Assembly: GCA_036502025.1 (NCBI GenBank)
Contig: DASXZJ010000090.1
Coordinates: forward strand, 11,215-75,214
Reading direction: 5' to 3'
DNA from: Bog-473 sp036502025
GTDB taxonomy: Bacteria > Actinomycetota > Acidimicrobiia > Acidimicrobiales > RAAP-2
Length of the DNA stretch: 64,000 nucleotides
This document shows positions 1-7,326 of the stretch, in pieces. The translations under genes and the position numbers were made by a program. Position 1 is the stretch's first letter, and every line of letters starts with the position of its first letter. The notes beneath the pieces were generated by a model. The model saw only the letters and a list, made by a program, of their open reading frames with translations. It was not told the DNA's origin and did not search any database.

Positions 1-1
1 G

Positions 2-739
2 GCCTGCGTGATCGTCGAACCGGTGGCGGCCAACATGAACCTGGTGCTCCCCCAGCCCGGCTTCCTCGCCGGTCTGCGTGCGGCCTGCGACGCGGCCGGG
101 GCGCTGTTGATCTTCGACGAGGTGATCACCGGGTTCCGCATGGGCCCCGGCGGCGCCACCGCATGGGCCGGCGTCACGCCCGACCTGTGGTGCTTCGGCA
201 AGGTCATCGGCGGGGGCCTACCCGTCGGGGCGCTGGCCGGCCGGCGTGAACTGCTCTCCGCCCTGGCGCCCCAAGGTCCGGTGTACCAAGCCGGGACGCT
301 CTCGGGAAACCCGCTGGCCACCGCGGCCGGCTTGGCCGTGCTGACATTCGTGAGCGACGCCGACTACCGCGACCTTTCAGTGCGGGCGGCATCCTTTGCC
401 AGCCGTCTCGCCTCGGCCATCGCGGACGGGGGACTGGCCGTCAGCGCGCCGGTCGCCGGCCCGTTGGTCGGGCTCTTCCTCGCCCCGGTCGACACGGGCG
501 GGACGGACGGGGAGCTGGCCGCGCCCATCGACTACGTCGGCGCGCGGGAGTTGGCCACCAACGGCGTCTATCCGGCGTTCTTCCACGCCATGCTCCGTCG
601 CGGGGTTGCCTTGGCCCCAGGCGCCTACGAAATCATGTTCCCCGGCGTCTCGCACGGTGACGATGTCCTCGGTCAGGTGGTCGAGGCGGCCGGTGAGGCG
701 TCGCTCGAAGTAGCCAAAGACCTGTCACACCGCGGCTGA
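2..739 (+). CDS. hemL: glutamate-1-semialdehyde 2,1-aminomutase, C-terminal part (5' end outside window)
   Basis: PLP-dependent enzyme that converts glutamate-1-semialdehyde to 5-aminolevulinate, the first committed tetrapyrrole intermediate of the C5 pathway. The frame is open from the first bases of the window, so about 245 C-terminal residues are present and the N-terminal part lies upstream. Visible class-III aminotransferase landmarks are the PLP-contacting Asp in LLIFDEVITGFR, the PLP lysine in CFGKVIGGGLPVGA (Lys codon at 200-202) and the phosphate-binding segment GTLSGNPLATAAG. It ends 4 bases before the stop of the convergent gene at 744. It fits the haem genes at 32946-36401, although it is not in their operon. 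Other class-III aminotransferases are possible, but the GTLSGNP and YQAGTLSGNP context favours HemL. Confidence 0.88.
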   Translation, partial: ACVIVEPVAANMNLVLPQPGFLAGLRAACDAAGALLIFDEVITGFRMGPGGATAWAGVTPDLWCFGKVIGGGLPVGALAGRRELLSALAPQGPVYQAGTLSGNPLATAAGLAVLTFVSDADYRDLSVRAASFASRLASAIADGGLAVSAPVAGPLVGLFLAPVDTGGTDGELAAPIDYVGARELATNGVYPAFFHAMLRRGVALAPGAYEIMFPGVSHGDDVLGQVVEAAGEASLEVAKDLSHRG

Positions 740-743
740 GGCG

Positions 744-1874
744 TCAGCGATCGGTCCCCGAGAAGCGGGGCGGCGCGGCCCCGCGCCCCATGCTCCAGGT
801 CACGCCACCGAGGCGCCCCTCCACCAGCTCCACGTCTGGTCTGGGTCGGTAGCTCGAAGCCAGGACGGCGTCGGCCTCGTCCGCCCGCCCTTCGTACAGG
901 GCGACGCAGGGCGCCGAGAAAGGGCAGCGGCGACAGGCGGCCCGTGACGGGGATGGATAGACCTCGATGTCGGTGGCGAACATGGCGCGCGCTTCGGAAG
1001 CCAACTGGCGACCGGCCCCCAGAACCTCGGCCCGAGTCCTTCGGATCCAGGTGCGGCGGAACAGCGGGCCGGTGTCGTGGATGACGCGTTCGGGCACGAG
1101 GGGTTCGTTCGCCATGGCGTAGAGACGACGGTGCTGGGGGACCGATCGACCACCTCCGCTTCCTTCGTGTTGCGCCACCCCACCCCGCTCGGGGGCCGCC
1201 GATGGCCGTTCGGGCTCGGCGTCGGACCGAAGCGGTAGGCGCATCTCGTTGTGGATGGTGCCGGCAATCTCCATGCCCAGGTAGAACTGCTCCCAGGCCC
1301 AGCACGCCGCCACCGCCTCCTCGTCGCGCACGAGTTCGTCGAGCGGCGTCCATTCGCGGACAACCCGATGACGAACGATCCAGTAGGCGTCATGTTGGTC
1401 GACCGACAACAGGTCGACGCGACCGCGGTAGCGCACGTTCTCCCCGCTCGGAGTGAAGAGACCTGACCCAGGCTGGTCAGGGTCGGCCAGGTCGACGTCG
1501 AAGTCGGCCTCGACCAGTACCGGCGCGATGCGTTCCACCTCGGGCGCCCAGTCAAAGTAGGCGTGGAGCAGCCGTTTGGCGCGGCCGTATCGCCCCGCGG
1601 CATCACTTGGGGCAGGCTCGCCGCGACGTGCGGAGTGGGCCGCCACTGCCCTCTGCAGCGCTTGGTCGACCAGCGGCAACACGATGCCGCGGGACCAGTC
1701 CCACATCCCGGGGTAGTAGTAGACGGCCAACGCGTCCCGTATGGCTCGATCGGTGTCGAGTGGATCGACGGCGACGGCCGGTTCGAGGTTGCGTCGCCCG
1801 TGGGATCCGAAATCCCAGGCCCGCCGGCAGCGCTTGAAGGCGGCCCGGTCCTCGTGCGCCAGTTTGGCGGGCAC
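744..1874 (-). CDS. PD-(D/E)XK nuclease-like protein with Fe-S-type cysteine cluster
   Basis: 376 residues resembling RecB/Cas4-type nucleases. An N-terminal Cys in FKRCRRAWDFG plus a C-terminal cluster CRRCPFSAPC make four cysteines in the layout used by iron-staple nucleases to hold a 4Fe-4S cluster. The middle carries an acidic strand (VEADFDVDL) and GRVDLL, which matches the motif II Asp. The expected (D/E)xK strand about 12 residues later reads YWIVRHRVV, so both the acid and the lysine appear to be missing. It may be a binding module or use a shifted lysine. The start is a GTG at 1874 and its upstream region holds two 12-base palindromes. Substrate and partners are unknown; neighbours give no clue. 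Confidence 0.6.
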   Translation of the reverse strand: MPAKLAHEDRAAFKRCRRAWDFGSHGRRNLEPAVAVDPLDTDRAIRDALAVYYYPGMWDWSRGIVLPLVDQALQRAVAAHSARRGEPAPSDAAGRYGRAKRLLHAYFDWAPEVERIAPVLVEADFDVDLADPDQPGSGLFTPSGENVRYRGRVDLLSVDQHDAYWIVRHRVVREWTPLDELVRDEEAVAACWAWEQFYLGMEIAGTIHNEMRLPLRSDAEPERPSAAPERGGVAQHEGSGGGRSVPQHRRLYAMANEPLVPERVIHDTGPLFRRTWIRRTRAEVLGAGRQLASEARAMFATDIEVYPSPSRAACRRCPFSAPCVALYEGRADEADAVLASSYRPRPDVELVEGRLGGVTWSMGRGAAPPRFSGTDR

Positions 1875-1894
1875 TGATCCGACCTAGCGCCGGT

Positions 1895-1906
1895 CGATCC
1901 GGATCG
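1895..1906. promoter_or_regulatory. 12-base perfect palindrome CGATCCGGATCG
   Basis: Self-complementary site 21-32 bases upstream of the GTG of the nuclease-like gene (minus strand). Its position fits an operator, but no regulator is identified and short GC-rich palindromes occur by chance. Confidence 0.25.
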
Positions 1907-1942
1907 GGTGGCCGATCAGGCTCTCGGTCGGTAGCGGCGAGC

Positions 1943-1954
1943 GTTCCATGGAAC
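1943..1954. promoter_or_regulatory. 12-base perfect palindrome GTTCCATGGAAC
   Basis: Second perfect palindrome in the same 160-base intergenic stretch, 69-80 bases upstream of the start at 1874. It is AT-richer than its surroundings, which is typical of a protein-binding site. No binding protein can be named. Confidence 0.25.
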
Positions 1955-2013
1955 CTCAGGGGTGTTGTCGCGTCGCCATCCAGCGTAACGACTCGCGGGT
2001 CGAGTGAACAGTC

Positions 2014-2027
2014 CCGCCCCCGGGCGG
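2014..2027 (-). terminator. GC-rich hairpin after the L,D-transpeptidase gene
   Basis: CCGCCC-CC-GGGCGG forms a short stem 8-21 bases beyond the stop codon of the minus-strand gene ending at 2035. No clear U tract follows, so this is only a candidate terminator or RNA 3'-end stabiliser. Confidence 0.28.
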
Positions 2028-2034
2028 CAAGCGC

Positions 2035-3453
2035 TCAGAACGACCGGATGTCGGCGTCGGGGCCCATCACGATGACCGGATGGAGCGCCGGATTGAGCCA
2101 GGTGAGTACCTCGAGTAGTCCGAGGTAGGGGACCGACACACACCCGTTGGTGGGAATGCCCAGATCGGAGTGCAGGAAGATCGCTGATCCGAGCGGCCCG
2201 GCCGGGGGCGTGTTGAAGTTGATGACCGCCAAGGAGGGATAGGCGTTCCCTTCGGTCCACAACGCCTCGGAGGCCCCGGCGAAGGGCGGAGTCTCCCCGC
2301 ACGCCACGTGCTCGAAGGTGTTGTACTGCGGGCTGGAAGGGTCTTCGTCCCACCAGTCGCCACAGACCAGATGGTGATAGGGGAACCGGGTGCCCGGGTT
2401 GGCGGTGGTGCCGTACATGGTCGAACCGATGGCGTACATGCCTTCTGGCGTGGCGTTGTCGCCTTCGTGGCGGGCCGGTCCCGGAATCCAACCGTTGTAG
2501 CCGTCATGGGCCGGCAGCGATGCGAACGCCTGATACCAGCCGCTGCCGTCGTTCTCGTAGGCGGACAACGTGGCCGTCGTGCTCGCGCCGTTGGGCGCGT
2601 CCACCACGATCACCTGGCCGGCGCCTCCCGTATCGGCCAGTTGATCGACCAGGAGCGGGTTGATGTCCGACGTGGCCGAACCGTGGAAGGTGGCGTCGCC
2701 GTAGGAGAAGACGCCGCCGTCGGCCGCCACCAACCAGTAGCCGCCACCGTCGGGGGTGGCGGCCAGGCCGACGATGGGTTGTTCGAGCGCCAGGTTCCCC
2801 GCCGAGCCGTGGAAGGCCGCGTCGCCGTAGGAGAACACGCCGCCGTCGGCCGCCACCAACCAGTAGCCGCGGCCGTCGGGGGTGGCGGCCAGGCCGACGA
2901 TGGGTTGTTCGAGCGCCAGGTTCCCCGCCGAACCGTGGAAGGTGGCGTCGCCGTAGGAGAACACGCCCCCGTCGGCCGCCACCAACCAGTAGCCGCCACC
3001 GTCAGGGGTGGCGGCCAGGCCGACGATCGGTTGCTTCAGTTGCAGGTTCCCCGCCGAACCGTGGAAGGTGGCGTCGCCGTAGGAGAACACGCCGCCGTCG
3101 GCCGCCACCAACCAGTAGCCGCCACCGTCGGGGGTGGCGGCCAGGCCGACGATCGGCTCGGCGAGCGCCAGGTTCCCCGCCGAACCGTGGAAGGCGGCGT
3201 CGCCGTAGGCGAAGACGCCGCCGTTGGAGGCAGCGATCACGTAGCCCCCGCCGTCGCGGTCAGCGGAAACGGCGACGGCCGTGGCCGAGGTGGAGGTGAC
3301 CACCGCCGACCGGGCCTGCGCCGATGTCGTCGCCGAACCAGCCCCCGACAGCGAACCACTCGTCGGCGCCACCAGCAGCACCGTGAGGACGACCGCGGCG
3401 GCCGCAGCCGACAGTGACGCAGCGCGGAGAGGCAACGACGAGAGGAAGCCCAA
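2035..3453 (-). CDS. secreted L,D-transpeptidase-like protein with five 42-residue repeats
   Basis: 472 residues. The N terminus (about 10-35) is a hydrophobic signal segment. Residues about 65-265 are five copies of a 42-residue repeat with core GGYWLVAADGGVFSYGDA. The C-terminal 200 residues form a YkuD-like domain with the signature HSDLGIPTNGCVSVP; the catalytic Cys is residue 438 (codon 2142-2140). The family cross-links peptidoglycan stem peptides through L,D bonds or attaches proteins to the wall, and the repeats probably bind wall polymer or mediate surface contact. The start is TTG at 3453, supported by a TACGCT box exactly 7 bases upstream and by the absence of a Shine-Dalgarno sequence (the upstream bases read ACCTCC). 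It is transcribed divergently from the acetyltransferase at 3531. Confidence 0.8.
   Translation of the reverse strand: MGFLSSLPLRAASLSAAAAAVVLTVLLVAPTSGSLSGAGSATTSAQARSAVVTSTSATAVAVSADRDGGGYVIAASNGGVFAYGDAAFHGSAGNLALAEPIVGLAATPDGGGYWLVAADGGVFSYGDATFHGSAGNLQLKQPIVGLAATPDGGGYWLVAADGGVFSYGDATFHGSAGNLALEQPIVGLAATPDGRGYWLVAADGGVFSYGDAAFHGSAGNLALEQPIVGLAATPDGGGYWLVAADGGVFSYGDATFHGSATSDINPLLVDQLADTGGAGQVIVVDAPNGASTTATLSAYENDGSGWYQAFASLPAHDGYNGWIPGPARHEGDNATPEGMYAIGSTMYGTTANPGTRFPYHHLVCGDWWDEDPSSPQYNTFEHVACGETPPFAGASEALWTEGNAYPSLAVINFNTPPAGPLGSAIFLHSDLGIPTNGCVSVPYLGLLEVLTWLNPALHPVIVMGPDADIRSF
2673..3262. repeat. five tandem 126-base repeats inside the L,D-transpeptidase gene
   Basis: The 42-codon unit repeats with an exact 126-base period: the shared GTAGG core lies at 2701, 2827, 2953, 3079 and 3205. 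The four inner copies are nearly identical at DNA level, and the copy nearest the 5' end of the gene has diverged. This suggests recent expansion or gene conversion and a site prone to copy-number change. Confidence 0.93.
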
Positions 3454-3460
3454 GGAGGTA

Positions 3461-3466
3461 AGCGTA
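3461..3466 (-). promoter_or_regulatory. -10 box TACGCT, leaderless, for the L,D-transpeptidase gene
   Basis: On the minus strand TACGCT is followed by 7 bases and then the TTG start. Transcription would start at or next to the start codon. No good -35 hexamer is visible. Confidence 0.5.
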
Positions 3467-3517
3467 GGTCCAGCCCCGCCGTCGCAGGCGGTACACCTGC
3501 TGGGGCGACCGCCTCGG

Positions 3518-3523
3518 TACGAT
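3518..3523 (+). promoter_or_regulatory. -10 box TACGAT, leaderless, for the GNAT gene
   Basis: TACGAT followed by 7 bases and the GTG at 3531; no Shine-Dalgarno sequence. It forms a divergent pair with the box at 3461-3466. Confidence 0.5.
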
Positions 3524-3530
3524 CGTTCGG

Positions 3531-3977
3531 GTGGTGGTCACGGACGGGGTGAGGATTCGGCGGGCCGCTCCTCAGGATGCGCAACAGGTGTTCAACCTGG
3601 CCCGCGACATGGCGACCTCCTTCGCCGTCGACGTGGCGGTGTTCGCCTCCAGCTTGACCGAGATCATGCAGCGCGACGACGCCGTGGTGCTGGTTGCCGA
3701 GGCGTCCGAAGCGTCCGGCCACGTCGTGGTCGGCTACCTCCTCGGTTTCGATCATCCCGCCTTCTACGCCAACGGGCGCGTCTCCTACGTCGAGGAGGTG
3801 GCGGTCGTCGAGGAACGGCAGGGCAAGCGGGTCGGCCGCCATCTCATGGAGGGGTTCGAGCGGTGGGCGCGGACGCGCGACTCCACCCTGGTGACGGTGG
3901 CGACGCGCCGAGCCGACGGGTTCTACCGGTCGCTGGGCTACGAGGAGACCGCCACGCTCTTCCGCAAGGTCCTCTGA
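3531..3977 (+). CDS. GNAT-family N-acetyltransferase
   Basis: 148 residues, the usual size for a single GNAT domain. It transfers an acetyl group from acetyl-CoA to an unknown amine. The central strand VSYVEEVAVVEERQGKRVG leads into the acetyl-CoA pyrophosphate loop, in which the family Q/RxxGxG/A pattern reads QGKRVGRHLM. The C-terminal A-DGFYRSLGYEE segment is the typical GFY..GF motif. The start is GTG at 3531, chosen because a TACGAT box lies 7 bases upstream. It lies 24 bases before the kinase gene at 4002, which has its own box. Substrate unknown. Confidence 0.82.
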   Translation: MVVTDGVRIRRAAPQDAQQVFNLARDMATSFAVDVAVFASSLTEIMQRDDAVVLVAEASEASGHVVVGYLLGFDHPAFYANGRVSYVEEVAVVEERQGKRVGRHLMEGFERWARTRDSTLVTVATRRADGFYRSLGYEETATLFRKVL

Positions 3978-3988
3978 GGTCACGCCGG

Positions 3989-3994
3989 TACGCT
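3989..3994 (+). promoter_or_regulatory. -10 box TACGCT, leaderless, for the APH-fold kinase gene
   Basis: TACGCT, 7 bases, then GTG at 4002. It overlaps the gap after the GNAT stop codon, so the kinase can be transcribed on its own. Confidence 0.48.
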
Positions 3995-4001
3995 GCCTCG
4001 C

Positions 4002-4763
4002 GTGGAGCTCGTGGCCGAAGGGCGGATGGCCGAGGTCTACACCTACGGGGACGGGCAGGTGGTCAAGCTCGATCGCCCCGAGTGGAGCGGCGTCTCGGCC
4101 TTCGAGTCCGACGTCCTCATCCGGCTGGACCAGGCCGGGCTGCCGGTCGCCCGCTGCCACGGCGTCGTCACCATCGACGGCCGCTGCGGTGTCGTATTGG
4201 ACCGCGTCGAGGGCCGCCCGCTCTCGGCGCACCTGCTGGAGGCCGAGGGCGATGCCGTCGCCGCGCTCGCGGCCCGGTTCGCCGCGCTCGGCTCGACCAT
4301 CAACCGCACCGCGATGAAGGGGCTGCCCGATCTGGTGTCCCGGCTCGCCGGGGAGTTGGGCCAGTCGGGCCTGGCGCCGGAACTGGCCGCCGAGCTCGGC
4401 GAGCTCCTCTTGCAGATCGACGACGGCCAGCGGGGGGTCTGCCACTTCGACTTCCATCCCGAGAACGTGCTGGTCGGCCCCGATCGGTGGGTGGTGATCG
4501 ACTGGCTCACCGTCGCCAGCGGCCCGCCGGCGGCCGATCTGGCCCGGACGCTTGTCCTGTGGGGGCATAACGACGCGCCCCCGGTGCCGGCCTTCATGCG
4601 GGAGGTGCGGCGCCTCGGGTTGGCCCAACGCCAAGTTGGCGTGGCGGATTGCGACGCCTGGATCCGCGTCGTGGCCGGAGCGCGCCTGGCCGAGGGCTTC
4701 GAAGGCGCCGATGCCGACCGGTTGCGAGCTCTGGCGGCCGGACGGATCCGGCTCCCGGCCTGA
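4002..4763 (+). CDS. aminoglycoside phosphotransferase/choline kinase-fold protein
   Basis: 253 residues with a protein-kinase-like fold. The Brenner motif is HFDFHPENVLV (catalytic Asp in HFD, Asn in PEN) and the metal-binding Asp is in WVVIDWL. The N-terminal ATP lysine is in GQVVKLDRPEW. Such enzymes phosphorylate small hydroxylated substrates such as sugars, antibiotics or choline; the substrate cannot be predicted. The start is GTG at 4002, preceded by a leaderless-type box. It ends one base before the stop of the convergent reductase gene. Typical members are about 280-300 residues, so this one is compact. Confidence 0.78.
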   Translation: MELVAEGRMAEVYTYGDGQVVKLDRPEWSGVSAFESDVLIRLDQAGLPVARCHGVVTIDGRCGVVLDRVEGRPLSAHLLEAEGDAVAALAARFAALGSTINRTAMKGLPDLVSRLAGELGQSGLAPELAAELGELLLQIDDGQRGVCHFDFHPENVLVGPDRWVVIDWLTVASGPPAADLARTLVLWGHNDAPPVPAFMREVRRLGLAQRQVGVADCDAWIRVVAGARLAEGFEGADADRLRALAAGRIRLPA

Positions 4764-4764
4764 A

Positions 4765-6225
4765 TCAGGCGGCGAACTCGTCCGCCGGAGCGACGTCGGG
4801 CAGCAGCCGCGAAATCAGCTCCATGGCCCGGAAGCCGACCTCGGCCGGCCCGGCGGCGTCGGGCCGCATCAGGTTGGCCATGATGCGCAGCAGTTGGGTC
4901 ATGAGCAGTTCCGAGCGCATGCCCAGACCCACGCAGACCCGCATGGCCTGGGGGTTCGAGATCATCCGGACGAAGGCGCGGGCCACCTTGAAGTAGGCGC
5001 CATAGGCGGCCTCGAGCTGGCGGTCGTAGTCGGCCAGCGCGGCGGAGCCCGTGCCGGTCAAGGCCTGGCCGAGGGCGGCGGCGGCCAGTCGGCCGGTCTC
5101 GTAGCCATAGGCGATGCCCTCGCCGTTGAAGGGGTTGATCGATCCGGCGGCGTCGCCGGCCAGGATGACGTTGCCGCCGGCCCGCGGCCCGACCGAGAGA
5201 CCCATGGGGAGCTTGCCGCCGGTCGGCGGCCCGAGGCAGGTCTCGGGCGAGAGACCCCACGACGCCGGGGCGAACTCCACGAAAGCGTCCATGAGGTGCG
5301 ACGTGTTGACGCCCTTCCAGCGCTTGTCGGTCGAGAGCAGCCCGACGCCGACGTTGACCCGACCGTCGCCCATCGGGAAGATCCAGCCGTAGCCGGGGAC
5401 CATGTTCCCCTCGGCGTCGCGAATATCGAGGTGGGACTCAATGAAGGGATCGTCGTGCCGGTCCGAGCTGTAGTAACCGCGCAGCGCCATGCCCATCGGA
5501 AGGTCACGCCGGCGGTTGGTGCCCAGCATGCGGCCCACCCGCGAGTTGGCCCCGTCGGCCACCACGACGTAGCGGGCCTTGATCTCCCGGCTGCCGCTCC
5601 CGGCCTTGTCGCTGACCGTCACGCCGGTCACGAAGGGCAGGGTGGATGACGGTCCGGCCGCCGCGTCGATGATCGGCGCGAGGACCTCGGTGCCCGCCAG
5701 CAGGGTCGCCCCCGCCTTGACGGCGCGCTCGGCCACCAGGCCGTCGAGGTCGTGGCGGGTGATGGTGTAGCCGTAACTCGGGAAGTTGGGGTGCTGGGGC
5801 CACTGCATCTCGATGCTCTGGCCGAAGCCGTAGGCCCGCAGCCCGCCGTACTTGTGCGAGCCGGCCAGGGCGTCTTCCAGCCCCATGTCGGCCAGCTGGC
5901 GCACGGCGCGGGGGGTCAGGCCGTCGCCACAGGTCTTGACCCGGGGGAAGTGCTTCTTCTCGACCACCACCACGTCCCAGCCCGCCTCGGCCAGCCAGTA
6001 GGCGCACGAGGAGCCGGCGGGCCCGCCGCCGACGATCACGACATCGTGCACGGGGTTCGGCGGCGCCGGACGCTTGGCCGGTGCCGAACGCGTGGCGACG
6101 GGGGCCGTGGCCGCTTTGGCCGCTTTGGCCGTCGCCGCCTTCGCCCTGGCCGAACCGGTCTTCTTGGCGGCCGGACTCGCCTTCCCGGGGCGATCAGCCG
6201 GCGGTGCGGCGGAGCGTGGCGTCAC
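4765..6225 (-). CDS. geranylgeranyl reductase-family FAD oxidoreductase (probable menaquinone reductase)
   Basis: 486 residues. The N-terminal 50 residues are an Ala/Lys/Pro-rich low-complexity tail. The FAD-binding Rossmann motif VVIVGGGPAGSSCAYWLAE follows, with the second FAD motif in GDAAGSINPFNGEGIAYG and a CGDGL segment typical of the family. Members saturate isoprenoid double bonds; in actinobacteria the MenJ branch partly reduces the menaquinone side chain. Placement back to back with the complex I operon supports a quinone role (inference). The frame stays open to 7203, but that extension overlaps nuoA and nuoB. The start is set at GTG 6225 because a TACGAT box lies 6 bases upstream. 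Confidence 0.85.
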   Translation of the reverse strand: MTPRSAAPPADRPGKASPAAKKTGSARAKAATAKAAKAATAPVATRSAPAKRPAPPNPVHDVVIVGGGPAGSSCAYWLAEAGWDVVVVEKKHFPRVKTCGDGLTPRAVRQLADMGLEDALAGSHKYGGLRAYGFGQSIEMQWPQHPNFPSYGYTITRHDLDGLVAERAVKAGATLLAGTEVLAPIIDAAAGPSSTLPFVTGVTVSDKAGSGSREIKARYVVVADGANSRVGRMLGTNRRRDLPMGMALRGYYSSDRHDDPFIESHLDIRDAEGNMVPGYGWIFPMGDGRVNVGVGLLSTDKRWKGVNTSHLMDAFVEFAPASWGLSPETCLGPPTGGKLPMGLSVGPRAGGNVILAGDAAGSINPFNGEGIAYGYETGRLAAAALGQALTGTGSAALADYDRQLEAAYGAYFKVARAFVRMISNPQAMRVCVGLGMRSELLMTQLLRIMANLMRPDAAGPAEVGFRAMELISRLLPDVAPADEFAA

Positions 6226-6231
6226 CCCTGC

Positions 6232-6237
6232 ATCGTA
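6232..6237 (-). promoter_or_regulatory. -10 box TACGAT, leaderless, for the geranylgeranyl reductase gene
   Basis: Minus strand TACGAT, 6 bases, GTG at 6225. It lies in the divergent 66-base gap with nuoA and argues against the longer open frame. Confidence 0.45.
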
Positions 6238-6291
6238 GGTCGCCCCCGGGCCGCTCCGACCAGTTCCGGATGTGCCTGGGGAAAGGGCTGC

Positions 6292-6762
6292 ATGGTAGAA
6301 ACGAACCCCGTGGACCAGTACCTGCCGATCCTCATCATGATGGCGCTGGCCCTCCTGTTCACCGTCTTCTCGCTGGTCTCGTCGTCGATGCTGGCGCCCC
6401 GGAAAAAGCCCTCGGTGGCCAAGCTCGCCCCCTACGAATGCGGCATCGTGCCCAATCGTGAGCCGCCGCAACGGTTCCCCGTCCGCTTCTACCTGGTCTC
6501 GATGATCTTCATCATCTTCGACATCGAGATCGTGTTCCTGTACCCGTGGGCGGTGGTGTTCCACCAGATCGCCACCTTCGGGCTGATCGAGGTCATCGTC
6601 TTCGCCGCCGTGGTGTTCGTGTCCTTCCTCTACCTGATCTCCAACGGCGCCTTGACCTGGGGTCCCCCCAAGGCCCTGCAGTCCGGCATGCCCGCCCGGA
6701 CGTCGGAGTCGACCATCTTGCGAATCAGCGCGGCGCGCAACCAGCCCGGCGAGGCGGCGTGA
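6292..6762 (+). CDS. nuoA: NADH-quinone oxidoreductase subunit A
   Basis: 156-residue membrane subunit of complex I near the quinone site. Three transmembrane helices are visible. The conserved loop YECGIVPNREPPQRFPVRFY carries the Cys that switches with the active/deactive state in this family. The second helix has the typical IFIIFDIEIVFLYPWAV. The start is ATG at 6292 with a GGGGAAAGGG Shine-Dalgarno stretch; the open frame extends upstream but overlaps the divergent gene. It is the first gene of a contiguous 14-gene nuo operon. nuoB follows after 3 bases. Confidence 0.95.
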   Translation: MVETNPVDQYLPILIMMALALLFTVFSLVSSSMLAPRKKPSVAKLAPYECGIVPNREPPQRFPVRFYLVSMIFIIFDIEIVFLYPWAVVFHQIATFGLIEVIVFAAVVFVSFLYLISNGALTWGPPKALQSGMPARTSESTILRISAARNQPGEAA

Positions 6763-6765
6763 CGG

Positions 6766-7326
6766 ATGGGATTTGAGGACCTCCAGCACAACTTCATGAC
6801 CGGGCGGATCGAGGACCTGGTCAAGTGGGCCCGCCGCAACAGCGTGTGGCCGGCCACCTTCGGCCTGGCCTGCTGCGCCATCGAGATGATGTCGGTCGGC
6901 GCGGCCGACTTCGACATCAGCCGCTTGGGCATGGAGGTCTTCCGGGCCTCGCCGCGCCAAGCCGACCTCATGATCGTGGCCGGGCGCGTCTCGCAGAAGA
7001 TGGCGCCGGTCCTGCGCCAGGTCTACGACCAGATGATGGAGCCCAAGTGGGTCATTTCGATGGGCGTGTGCGCCTCGACCGGCGGGATGTTCAACAATTA
7101 CGCCATCGTCCAGGGGGTGGACCAGATCGTCCCGGTGGACGTCTACGCACCGGGCTGCCCCCCCTCGCCCGAGACGCTGCTGCACGCCATCTTGACCCTC
7201 CACGAGAAGATCCGCACCGGCGAGATCACCCGCCGGCCGGGGAGCCGGGTCCCGCCGGGGGAGCAGGCGACGGGCGGTTGGGTGCCGACGGTGGCTGATG
7301 CCGTGCGGGTGGCCACGCCGCGGTGA
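6766..7326 (+). CDS. nuoB: NADH-quinone oxidoreductase subunit B
   Basis: 186 residues. It holds the last 4Fe-4S cluster (N2), which passes electrons to quinone. The four ligands are visible: the tandem pair in GLACCAIEM, one in MGVCASTGGMFNNY and one in YAPGCPPSPE. The C-terminal 30 residues are a Pro/Gly-rich tail. The ATG at 6766 follows nuoA by 3 bases, and the stop overlaps the GTG of nuoC by 4 bases. Confidence 0.96.
   Translation: MGFEDLQHNFMTGRIEDLVKWARRNSVWPATFGLACCAIEMMSVGAADFDISRLGMEVFRASPRQADLMIVAGRVSQKMAPVLRQVYDQMMEPKWVISMGVCASTGGMFNNYAIVQGVDQIVPVDVYAPGCPPSPETLLHAILTLHEKIRTGEITRRPGSRVPPGEQATGGWVPTVADAVRVATPR

Noticed and set aside
6226..7203. N-terminal extension of the geranylgeranyl reductase frame
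   Set aside because: It would overlap nuoA and nuoB completely; a -10-like box and GTG at 6225 give a normal-length family member.
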